From Oehlia diaphana (Eukaryota; Glomeromycota; Glomeromycetes; Glomerales; Glomeraceae), in contig QZLH01001156.1 in assembly GCA_003833135.1 (NCBI GenBank), forward strand, positions 1 through 30,610: a DNA stretch of 30,610 bases, given 5' to 3'. Both the position numbers and the translations under genes were made by a program. The notes under the pieces are model-generated. The model had not been told where the DNA came from, did no database searches, and saw nothing but the letters and a program-made list of their open reading frames with translations. This document shows positions 1-9,303 of the stretch, piece by piece (the first letter of the stretch is position 1; the number at the start of each line of letters is the position of its first letter).

Positions 1-253
1 TGATATCTTTAGAACTATGTGGAATGATCTGGTGCGTGATTCTCCTTGCTCAGATGTGAAAAATAATTTTGAGAAGGATTAGTATTCCTCTATTTGTAAA
101 ATCCAACAGTCACATTTCTGATTTCTTATTGGTGTTAAACATTCTTCACAGAGTGATATAGCCAATTCATTTTTTAATCTGTTTAGCTAACTCTCGGTAG
201 ATGGCGCAAGGTTTTAATAGTTTTTATTAAATTGTTCAACAGTAACTTCTTCA

Positions 254-739
254 TTATGCGTATCTTGGCTCATCTTGCACAAAATAATAGCATTCGAATT
301 CTTCCATATATCTTTCTTCTGGTTCAGTGAATAATCTTCGCATATTGCTATCTATTGGTCCTAATATTATTATTGGTTGTAGAATTGACAATACCGTTAA
401 TAAATTTACTAATGCAGTTACCAACTCCTTTTCTCTTTGGAAGTTGTCGATAATTTCTGAATATATCTCAAATATCGAATTTTTGGTTGGAAGTATTAAA
501 TATTTTAGTTCTAATGATAATAATAAGTTTTGGTACAGTTCATCATTGGGGATACTATAATACATATCTACAATTTCTTCTAACCCTGCTACTATCATGC
601 TTGCTTCGTCAAAGTTTGAATTCAAGGCTGCTTCAGATGCGATTTTCAGACAGCCAATTACTTCTTTTATCCATCTAGCTGTAGTATATTCTTGATAGTT
701 AAACGATCCTATAAACGACATTTCATTTTGAGTTATCAT
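254..739 (-). CDS. Orphan hypothetical protein, 161 aa
   Basis: Uninterrupted reading frame from an ATG at 739 to TAA at 254; a second in-frame Met lies at residue 7. I do not recognise the product. It is acidic and mostly helix-favouring, with Leu/Ile-rich stretches in the middle (around residues 75-125) and a charged, aromatic tail containing E-P-E-E-R and E-E-F-E-C-Y-Y. There is no signal peptide, no clear membrane span and no Cys/His metal pattern. It is long for chance in such AT-rich DNA and uses ordinary codons, which is the main argument that it is real. The frame antisense to it is also partly open (327-560 and 487-678 on plus), but those frames are low-complexity shadows. It could be a single-exon gene or the terminal exon of a larger minus-strand gene. 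Confidence 0.5.
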   Translation of the reverse strand: MITQNEMSFIGSFNYQEYTTARWIKEVIGCLKIASEAALNSNFDEASMIVAGLEEIVDMYYSIPNDELYQNLLLSLELKYLILPTKNSIFEIYSEIIDNFQREKELVTALVNLLTVLSILQPIIILGPIDSNMRRLFTEPEERYMEEFECYYFVQDEPRYA

Positions 740-931
740 TTTGTATAGATAGAATGTTTCTTCAATTTGTGTTATGATGTATGATTTTTTGTGACCCGCT
801 ACTACTCCGTGGCCTTCGAGTTTTATTTTTGTTAGCTATGAATATGTGCGGCTCTTTGATTAACTATGTGTGCAGTTATTTTGTGGCTTGAACTTTGTGT
901 ACTTATAGAGTTGTGTTTTTCTATGTGTCAG
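740..931. other. Flank between orphan ORF and tandem repeat
   Basis: This is the presumptive 5' flank of the orphan minus-strand frame. It is T- and G-rich on the plus strand. I see no gene and no recognisable promoter element. Confidence 0.3.
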
Positions 932-1258
932 GGTGTGGATTGCTGTTCGGCCTTTGGCCTCACAGGCACGTTTTGCAATCTACTTGCTGACAGGACTGAA
1001 AACTAGCTGGATTGGCTTTTTAGGTATTTTCTTATATATCAGAGGTGTGGATTGCTTAGTTCGGCCTTTAGCCTTATAGGCACGTTTTGCAATTTACTTG
1101 CTGACAGGGCTGAAAACTAGCTGGATTGGCTTTTTAGGTATTTTCTTATTATATATCAGAGGTGTGGATTGCTTGGTTCAGCTTTCAGCCTCACAGGCAC
1201 GTTTTGCAATCTATTTGCTGACTGAATTGTAAACTAGCTGGGTTGACTTTCTGGGTGG
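932..1258. repeat. Tandem repeat, three units of about 112-117 bp
   Basis: Three head-to-tail copies begin with GGTGTGGATTGCT at 932, 1044 and 1161. Each carries a short GC-richer core (TTCGGCCTTTGGCCT and variants), then CAGGCACGTTTTGCAAT, TTGCTGACAGG and AAAACTAGCTGG. Copies 1 and 2 are nearly identical; copy 3 has more changes and a shorter 3' end. The unit has no open frame and is richer in G and C than its surroundings. Fragments resembling its end (GGATTGG, GATTGGAGGGT) reappear near 1610-1695, suggesting more degenerate copies. Confidence 0.85.
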
Positions 1259-2821
1259 ATTGAATAGTAATATTCATAATTTGAGATAAGCGCTAAATTT
1301 GGGTTTGAGTGCATTGTAGCTTTCTTTATTTTTTGTGTGCTTGGTGCTGTTAGGTAGTTTCAAACTGCTTTAGATTACCTTGTATTTTTATGGTTGAATT
1401 CGACTTTAGAGTGCTACTAGGCAATTTATCAGTATCCTATTAAATCACTTTTTAAAGTGATTCTAGCATGCCTTTTTCTTATTGCATGCTATATGCCCTC
1501 GAAATGACGCTATAAGGCTATAAACCTTACACACCTTTTTACTATTCTAGGGGCTATCAGAAGCTAAAGATGATAACATGGGGGGTATACCTGATTTTAT
1601 ATAGCAGGATTGGCTTACTGAGCAGATTGGAGGGTTGGAAGTAAAGGTTAGCTTTTATGGTTAAATTTAGCTTTGTGGGCGGATTGGAGGGTATTTTGGC
1701 ACTATAGTAAGGTGGGCTTAAATGGCTGATTAGCGGGTACTATAGGAAACTTAATGGTAAGGCTGTATGGCCGAAAGAGGACAAAATGGCAAGTGAGCTA
1801 GAACTGGTAAATTTATACTACTACTGTAAGATAATTGATCAAAGCATCTAGCCAAACATAAACTTTTTGAATCAGAATTTTGAGTTTCTTAAACATGAGA
1901 AGTATTATAAAAAGCCTCATCAAATACTGAATACCAACTTTTATATCTGCCTTTAAGATGAATCCATTATTCATAAGATACTTCTGTTAGAAAATGATAA
2001 TAAATTTTAATATCTTTATATACAATATATATTCATAATGATATAATTAGTTATCCAAAAATATTTTACAGCATCTTTATAACTTTATTCTATTGTGCGT
2101 ATGAAGATTGTATAACTGATATTGTGAATTCATTTTACTTTTCTTTGCAGATTGCTTAATCTAATAAAATTGATATGATTTAAATAGAGAAATCTTTTGA
2201 TAATATAATTTCTAACAAATATTTCTTGATTTACTTTCAATTTATGTTTATTAGTTCTGTACTAAAAATAATTTTATGACCTTTCAATTCATAATATCAT
2301 TTTAATTATTGCTGAATATAAATATCCTATATATATGTGGGACTTTTTTTTAAAAAAAAATTCTAAGTAAAAAAATAAAAATAATAAAAATTTAATTACA
2401 AAAATAAAGAAATGAAAATAGCTTACTTGTGTTAACATAAAAAATTGGTATAGTAATGTAAATTGGTTACTTAAAGCTGATGTGGCATATTGTTTATAAA
2501 TAATGTGTTGTAAATTTGTAATTTTTTGTATATAACTTATACTAATTAACAAAGAATTAATATTTTAATGATTTATAAATTTTGGAAATCTTTTACTAAA
2601 AAGAAATTGAGATTTTTTTTTTGCAAATATGATGATATCATAAAACTTGATAATATAATGAATTCATTCATTTCAACATTTACACTTATTTACAGTAAAC
2701 ATTTTATTGCAGTTTTTAAATATTTCAAATTTTTATCACAAATTATTTATTCACAACATACTTTCTCTTATTCTCGCAAATATCAATATTCTTAAATAAA
2801 AGCTGAATTAACAGTAGTATA
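1259..2821. other. Non-coding stretch with two hairpins
   Basis: No convincing gene. A perfect palindrome AATCACTTTTTAAAGTGATT lies at 1443-1462, followed directly by a second inverted repeat TAGCATGC / GCATGCTA at about 1463-1494. GATTGGAGGGT occurs twice (about 1626 and 1684). At 2344-2360 there is a T8-A9 palindrome. The open frames at 2289-2552 (minus) and 2568-2795 (plus) are Phe/Tyr/Lys-rich translations of A/T tracts and I treat them as chance. Confidence 0.5.
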
Positions 2822-3249
2822 TAGTCAGACCTCTATGTACCAATATTCTATGTACCGATAATTGTCTGTACTGATAAATTTTCTATATCCCATTTCACAA
2901 TTAATAAAAAAATCTTATTGTACCAATATTATATATAGTTTTACAATGTAACATGTACTGATACTTTTTTTTAACTCTTTATAATTAATATATAGTAAGA
3001 TGTACTGATACTTTAGGTTACATTGGTATTAATTCAGGTCAACACAATAAATTTGGCCAGAATTAACATAAAAGTTCCATCCAAATCACATGATATTTTA
3101 AAAATTAGCTATCCGGAGTTTGCATAATACTGGCAAGAATTGGATTTTAACTTGCATTATGATTACTGATAACGGTATATATAGCAATAATTTGATATAC
3201 CGATATATTTTTTCCAAAACAACAGTATTGGTACATAGAGGTTCGACTG
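2822..3249. mobile_element. Non-autonomous Tc1/mariner-type (pogo-like) element, 428 bp
   Basis: The left end reads TAGTCAGACCTCTATGTACC and the right end, reverse-complemented, reads CAGTCGAACCTCTATGTACC: inverted ends matching at 17 of 20 positions and continuing into CAATA. Both ends are flanked by TA (2820-2821 and 3250-3251), the target duplication of the Tc1/mariner superfamily, and CAGTnnAACCTCTAT ends resemble the pogo/Tigger branch. There is no transposase frame inside, so it would be a MITE-like passenger mobilised in trans. TGTACTGATA recurs inside (about 2869, 2956, 3004) as a subterminal repeat. Small open frames on both strands here (3098-3307, 3120-3317) are by-products of the inverted ends. 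Confidence 0.8.
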
Positions 3250-3344
3250 TACAATTAAAAGATTTATTACTGTTATTTACCAAATCTATGGACCACTCTA
3301 CTATCAATCATTTCTAGGATTTTACTGAGAATATCACAGAGATT

Positions 3345-3404
3345 ACAAAATTCTTTATAGAGTTCTTTGTGAAGTTTTTTAAGGAGTTCTTCATAAAGTT
3401 CTTC
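3345..3404 (-). repeat. 12-bp minisatellite, five degenerate units
   Basis: On the minus strand the sequence divides into five 12-mers: GAAGAACTTTAT, GAAGAACTCCTT, AAAAAACTTCAC, AAAGAACTCTAT and AAAGAATTTTGT. Read in one frame they give the tetrapeptides EELY, EELL, KKLH, KELY and KEFC, a coiled-coil-like pattern, and the frame stays open to a TAA near 3276. It is preceded by a TAG that could be a splice acceptor. No start or neighbouring exon is evident, so I list it as a repeat rather than a gene. Confidence 0.6.
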
Positions 3405-5620
3405 CTAATCAGGTTTAATATTAGCTACTGAAGATTTTACATATAAGAGTTTAAAATGGCTTTATAAGTTGTAAAAGTAAAAGTAAAAATAATACTTTTA
3501 CATGATTACATCATAACAAAGTGAATTGACTAAGATTAACAAAATAAATATAGTATTCTAACTAGTAGCATCTGTAAATCTCATTGCTGGCCCTATTTTA
3601 AAACTGCATTCCCTAAAATCTTTTTTTATTCATTTTGGCAAAATTATAACCAGTGATTTCCTGATTATATAAAATTTTGAAATGTTTTTCATTCAAATAT
3701 AAAACTCTTTTTTTTTAAGAATCCAATAAGATCCTCTGTGTTTTTATTTTTAATTTCTTCAGATTCAACAGGAGAAGACTGTAACTTTAATATTAACTAA
3801 CAGTGATGTATTTATTTCATCATTATCAGATGAAAGATATAATTTTACAATGAAAACCTATAGGAACAATTAATAAGTACATGTCAATTTCATATTATCC
3901 AAATTGATTGGCAATAAAATTCTTACTATAAATAGTTTTATTTTTGTCAACGTTTCATCATTATTTGGAGAATGAAACTTATCAAGCATCAGCTTTGAAG
4001 CTATTATTTTGTACAATTATAAAAATACAAATAATAATAGTTGGAAGTTTAAAAATAATTTGAAAGTTTAACATACATGGAAATTATGTTACTACTGCTT
4101 TAATAACCTCACATATTTTGATAGTTAAAATATTACATTAATGGATCCCAATTGGATAAAAGGTATATCTGAATTTTGGTATATAAATAAAATCAAATAC
4201 ATTACATACTTTATTAATCCAATTCTTAACAGCAGCTTTCAGAGTTTTGTGATATTTTTTTTATAATTCAATATTAACCTGATTATTTTTAAAGAAAAGA
4301 AAATAGTAAATATTATGAATAATAATATAATTGTTGATAAGTAATTGGCAGACTGTAATTTAAGCAAAAAAAAGCAATTTTTCCATCAGCTTACTTCAAA
4401 CAAAAAATATTTTACCTTATGCAACAAAATCACTCAACAGAATTGCAGAACTTAATATAAGCAATACCAATGTGGCAACAGAACTAACTATGCTATGCTA
4501 TAACTAGTAAATGCAACATATTTCCTACTTTGGGTAAAAGAACATTTTGCCTTGTATGACAAACTTGCTCAATAGAGTTGTAGGGAACAGATATCATTGT
4601 TCTTGATATAGTGACATGGCTGAGAATCATTCTAACTAAAACTAAAAAAAAAAATACTACCTTTAAGATTCTACATATACAAAACTTGTTGAGTTAAATG
4701 TTCAGGATCTGAACTATATTTCATTAAAATTTATATCAATATCATAATGTTCATTTTATAGTTCCTTTGTATTGTAATAATCCCAGCTTTTTAGTGAAAG
4801 TACTTTAATGACAATATTCAGTTTAAGTCTAAGAAAACTGTATGCTTATGTTTTAGAACCTGGGTATCTTGTTAATATAGAAGATATTCTAATTACTCAT
4901 GCCTTGTGAGTCACATTTTCAAGTAATTTGTGAAGAAAGACTTAAGTTTCTTCTTATTAGCATAATTATAAAAATCTTAAGTTCAGAAGTTTATCTGGAT
5001 GATGGAAATCTTTAAGTTGAGAACTAAGGATATCTTTACCAGGAGAAAAATAGTTTTTTATTACACATTTTTAAAATCTTTAAATGGCATCTAATCACAA
5101 TCACGTGCCATAAATTGAAATAGCTGACGTATTTACAATCACATGCACATTACGCTAACACAGATTACTTTTGCAAGAAAATGCAAGTAGGCAAAATTTT
5201 ATTGATTTTTTGCTATCAAAAAGGAAGGGAGTACACAGATCCTAGGCCATTTAATACAAGTTATTTCTTTGCTCTCATTTATAGAAAATATCTAAGAGAT
5301 TCTCACATACACTATATTTCTAAAACATAATTTTTGTACATTATTTTTACCAGAATAATCTAATAATAAATAAATATAAATCAACTTATTTTTGGGAGAT
5401 TACCCTATTTGTGTCTGATTTTACTACATCTGACTAATTGATATAAATTTAATATTCCATTAATCTGATAAGTAAAAAAGTTTTTAATTTTACTATAATT
5501 TTCATGTTCATATATAAATTTAATGTTTTTTATCTATAACAATATTTAAGAAAATTAAAAATTTGAATAACTAAAATAAATTAATTATTTTATTTTTTTT
5601 TAAAAAAAAAATTATTATTA
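3405..5620. other. Long AT-rich non-coding stretch
   Basis: No gene found. Two segments, about 4407-4460 and 4541-4595, look like diverged copies of one another (both ATTTT-CCTT-CAA... then CTCAA-AGA-TTG), spaced by roughly 135 bp. CACGTGCCAT and CACATGCACA occur near 5103 and 5141. The 3' part grades into the decayed tail of the minus-strand kinase relic, with a T9-A10 palindrome at 5593-5611. Confidence 0.4.
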
Positions 5621-5623
5621 TAC

Positions 5624-7260
5624 CTTGGTTATTATCATTATCTTCAATTAGTTCATTATCAAACTTTCTTTGTCTTTTTTTTAAAAAAAAATAACCATAA
5701 ATATTATTTAATACAATTATAATAAATAATAACTGAAAATAATATATATTATTATTGGTTAGTCTAATAGGATCAGACGGACTGATATTTTTTGTTGATG
5801 GCTAAATAATTGATATTTTTCTTTTATTGGCTAAATATCAAATATATTTGCAGTTTGATTATACTTTTTATATACTCTTACTATAATAATAGCATGATCT
5901 TGCGTGACTGACGCAATTTTACCCCCCTAACCAATAACTATTATATACTTACCAAATCCTGAATTATTTTTAATTCTTATAGACTCTGCAGATTTGATAA
6001 GTGCACTTAAAGGTCTACTTTTATAAATAGCACCTGGATTTGTTATTACAGTTCCATTATCTGATAATGGTATAATCTTATTAATTGAATTATTTTCATA
6101 ATCTCTAATAATTACAATTTTTGATTGTATATCAAAAGTTGGTGGTCTTTTACTGGATCAAAATGCCAACATTCTTGTTAATTCAATATGACCTTTAGGT
6201 GCATTTATAAGAATTGGAGGCCGAAACCCATCACATAATTTATTAATAAGAGCTATATCATGATTTTGATCCCAAAAGGCTTTTTTCCTGTCATTAATTC
6301 CCACATAATCATACCGAAACTATATATATCTGATGCTTTAGTATATTTTTGACCTTGAAAAATCTCTGGGGCAATATAAGGAATGATTCCATAAACTTCA
6401 TCATCATCATCATTCGCTGTTGCACATTTACTTAATTTTTAAAATCACCTATTACTGCTTTGTTACTCAGAAAGGTATTTCCGCTATGATAATTTTTGTG
6501 CATGATATTCACCATATGTAAACTGTGAAGTCCATCTATAATATTATGCGATTTACTTAGCTTATTATTCCAATCCATATTAAAAAAATTATTGGCAATA
6601 TAATGAGTTAAATTTCCTCCATTATAATATTTTGTAATTATCATGTAATTTTGAGTAATAGGATCATAAGTGATTCCATAATATTCATTAACACAAGTTC
6701 GATTTAGAGAAGAAATAGCAAAGCGATAAAATACTTTTAGCTAAAACAATGAGGTGTTAAAATAATTTTACGTTAAACTAATATAATTAAATAAATTAAA
6801 TAATTTACCTCATTTAAATCTTTATTAGTGATGATTTTGGAATTGTTAATTACTTTGAGAGCAACTACTATTTCAGCAAGACGATTATATCTTTGTTGTT
6901 TTTTATTCCATTTTGATATTGGTCCATCAATCCAAATAGCCTTGTAGATTTTATTAAATCCTTCTTCAGCAATTAATTCTATATTTTCGAATCTATCATA
7001 GGGAACAAATTCCGTTTTCCCATTTCTTTTTTTCAAAGTTAGTTAATGTGTATTTTATAAAGTCATCTATTAATTTATTTCCACTTTGATACAAGTATTG
7101 TCCTTGCTTCATAACATAAATGACAAATTTTATGAACTTCATCAAAAGCGAAAGTCGCGGCACTGTCTGCGTTATCTAAATTTTTTCTTTTGCGATTACA
7201 TTTCTTGTATTTTTGTTTAAGTGCGATTTTCTTCTTTTTGGATTCTCCTTTTAGTTTATG
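5624..7260 (-). pseudogene. Decayed TKL-type protein kinase
   Basis: Relic of the same family as the plus-strand array at 17-24 kb. Recognisable parts, N to C: a Cys pair C-H-L-C (about 7120), Q-S-G-N-K, the N-lobe from 7036 to a donor at 6808, an intron to 6741, then the C-lobe to a donor at 5952, and one tail exon (5624-5673). The start at 7036 is a TTG, not a real initiator. Lesions: frameshifts near 7085 and 7032; a Gly-loop change (A-E-E-G-F for A-E-G-G-F); catalytic Asp to Asn (H-K-N-Y-H-S-G-N, about 6480); a shift within the D-L-G motif near 6440; one base lost in P-F-W-D near 6276; a shift before C-W-H near 6170; and a tail exon of 50 nt instead of a multiple of three. Splice sites are still preserved, so decay is fairly recent. 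It cannot encode an active kinase. Confidence 0.85.
5780..5940. repeat. Dispersed repeat copy inside the kinase relic's intron
   Basis: ACTGATATTTTTTGTTGATGG, GGCTAAATATCAAATA and a terminal CCCCCCTAACCAATAACTA are matched by segments at about 12499-12622 (ACTGATATTTTTT ... CCCCCTACCCAATAACTA) and 16460-16570 (GATATTTTTTGTTAACGG, GGCTAAATATCAAATA). All three are in the same orientation. This copy sits between the main kinase exon and its first tail exon. No clear terminal inverted repeats or target duplication are visible. Confidence 0.45.
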
Positions 7261-7787
7261 GTCAATCGATTGTTACGGAGTATACGGACTTTACTGTCAT
7301 GAATAATGAACGTAGATACGAATTCTTAACCAGAACACTTTTTTAGAAAAAAGGAAAATCATGAATCAGGCATGATTACTATTTGTGAAACATTCTTGGG
7401 AAAAGCTCAGAGATTTCCGATTAAGAATTCTCCGGGCGCACATTCATTAAAAATTTGTATATATATTATAAAATCTTCTTTAGATGTTAAATAATGGGGA
7501 GAGGAAAAAGTCAAAAATGAAAAATAATTTAAATGAACAATATGTTTTCGATCATTAAACAAATTCATTTTTTATTTTATATTTATTCACTGTAAAATAA
7601 TATATGCACTATTTATACAAATAGCTAATTATATTGTGACTTTTATTTCTTTACCCTCTTATAATGCTCATATACTGTATAATGTTTTTTTCATATTTTC
7701 TTTTTTAATGAATCAAAGCAATGAAAAAAATCTTTACTATTTGCCAACTATTTTTTTTTTTTAGTAAATTATTAAAATCTAATTTAT
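7261..7787. other. Non-coding spacer
   Basis: AT-rich spacer between the kinase relic and the PB1-like frame. No ORF, RNA gene or repeat structure stands out. Confidence 0.4.
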
Positions 7788-8045
7788 CTAATTTTTTCCA
7801 ACCCACATTTCAATTCTTTCTTTATTTACATTATTATTAAAATCATAATTCTTTTTCATGACTTCTTTAAAATTTTCCCAATCTTCTTCATCTCTTATTC
7901 CAATAATTCCATGATTCGCGTATCTATATTCAAAATTCCCTGATAATAATTCTATCGATAACTTGTTCCGCATAATTATAGTAAATTCGCGAAGAGTAAG
8001 TTGTATAGGTATGTCATATTGATATCTTGATGTTTGATAATTCAT
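7788..8045 (-). CDS. Small protein with PB1-like features, 85 aa
   Basis: Single-exon frame from ATG at 8045 to TAG at 7788. The product is one compact domain: a polar start, then I-P-I-Q-L-T-L-R-E-F, a helix-like I-I-M-R-N-K-L, then F-E-Y-R-Y-A-N-H-G-I-I-G-I and an acidic D-E-E-D-W-E-N-F-K-E-V-M helix. This order (strand, helix, strand 'YRY...', acidic 'DEEDWENF') resembles PB1-type ubiquitin-fold domains, where the acidic segment (OPCA motif) pairs with a basic partner. The resemblance is by eye and weak: the usual conserved Lys in strand 1 is not evident. The frame is balanced in composition, unlike the low-complexity chance ORFs nearby. It is downstream of, and on the same strand as, the five-exon gene ending at 8330, 284 bp away. 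Confidence 0.55.
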   Translation of the reverse strand: MNYQTSRYQYDIPIQLTLREFTIIMRNKLSIELLSGNFEYRYANHGIIGIRDEEDWENFKEVMKKNYDFNNNVNKERIEMWVGKN

Positions 8046-8329
8046 GACTATTGGAACCTTTATTTATTTATATAAATAAAAATAAATACATTATATTGAA
8101 ATTTAAATTATAATGTATCTTAAAAGAAATAGCAACATCAAACAAAGAAATAAAAAGGATTAATTACTCGCAATTTTATATCCATATTCATTAAGTTAAA
8201 GATGAAATCGGAGCCAACCGAACTTAATTCTCTAAAAGTTATGAATAAAAGAAAATGGTAAAGATAAAAAAGATTAAATAAAAAAAATGATTTATTTAAT
8301 TTAATTTAATTTATTATTAAAAGAAATAT

Positions 8330-9303
8330 TTACTCATATATAGCGTCCATTGCTTCTAAATTGCAAAAATTTTCATGAACAGAAACTGTCGCTAAAATCA
8401 TATTAGAATTATAGATCTCCCCATTCGTTGGATCCACAGAAATTTCAATATTATCCTTGTCAATAATTCTTCTTACCTATGTTTATAAACAATAATTTTT
8501 AATTTTTAATTATACAAGTTATAGGATATATACACATTATACCGGGATAATCCATTTTCTAATGTTATGTCGTAGTTGCATTTCAATTAATCTACCAAAT
8601 CTTTCGTATTTTGTGATACCATTTACGTGAATATCAAGGCGAAACTTATTTTCTTCGTTATTAGATATGAAACAAATTGCTTGAGTTACAGGATTAATTG
8701 AGATAGAACAAGTATCTTCCGTTTTGATGGTGAAATTATTAATAATCAATGAGTATAGTGGTATTGAGATCGATGGATGGAAAATATTATCATCAGAATT
8801 CTACACGAAATTTTATTTACTAAGAAAATATCCATCTAAAAACAAAATGTGATATAGTTACACTCATATTTACTAATTGTCTTTTACTTACCTCATTAAT
8901 GTCAGTAGTGTTGTCTGATCTTTTCATTCCTTCAACAGAATCGCCGTATTTAATAACGGAAGTAAATGAACTAATAAATAAAATAATTTAGATCTTACAA
9001 CGGACAACCCAATTAGAAATAATAATATTATCATTATCTAAGAATCATACCAATCCGATTTGTCAATTTTTAATGTATTCAAGTTTTCTATCAAATCTAA
9101 TCCTTCTTCAACTACTCCAGCAGTGTTGTCCGACTAATTAATAAAAAATTTTATATATGACGATAAAAATATTGAGATTGAATTTACAAAAGTAAAAGTA
9201 CCAGATCATTGTATTCTTTATCATCCGTTTGTTCAGCACACATTTCAGTATCACTAAAATCAAATAATTCATCACAGTTGTCAAATTCTTCATCGAGATC
9301 CAT
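8330..9303 (-). CDS. Five-exon gene, acidic N-terminal protein of unknown function, 222 aa
   Basis: Spliced model on the minus strand: 9303-9202, 9133-9051, 8970-8892, 8800-8543, 8476-8330. Every intron (66-91 nt) has GT..AG ends and the phases (0, 2, 0, 0) close exactly at TAA, giving 222 codons; such consistency across five exons is hard to get by chance. The first ~90 residues are very acidic (D/E/S/N-rich, starting M-D-L-D-E-E-F-D-N-C-D-E) and contain two related segments, S-D-N-T-A-G-V-V-E-E and S-D-N-T-T-D-I-N-E, at exon borders. The C-terminal ~135 residues look like an alternating beta-rich globular domain (F-T-I-K-T-E-D-T-C-S-I-S-I-N-P-V-T-Q-A, later I-E-I-S-V-D-P-T-N-G-E-I). 'ISINPVTQAI' and 'ISVDPTNGEI' may be two halves of an internal repeat. 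I do not recognise a family. Confidence 0.7.

Noticed and set aside
2289..2795. Two open frames of 75-87 codons on opposite strands
   Set aside because: Both are Phe/Tyr/Lys/Ile-rich translations of A/T homopolymers with no domain-like pattern and cover each other's neighbourhood; chance frames are expected here.
3098..3317. Overlapping small frames on both strands near 3.1-3.3 kb
   Set aside because: They lie almost wholly within the inverted-repeat element and the minus-strand one starts at a TTG.
5830..5860. Minus-strand TTTGATATTTAG in the dispersed repeat, resembling the kinase tail's F-D-I-stop
   Set aside because: The surrounding residues do not match the motif, no acceptor is in phase, and the same sequence recurs near 16486 as part of the repeat.
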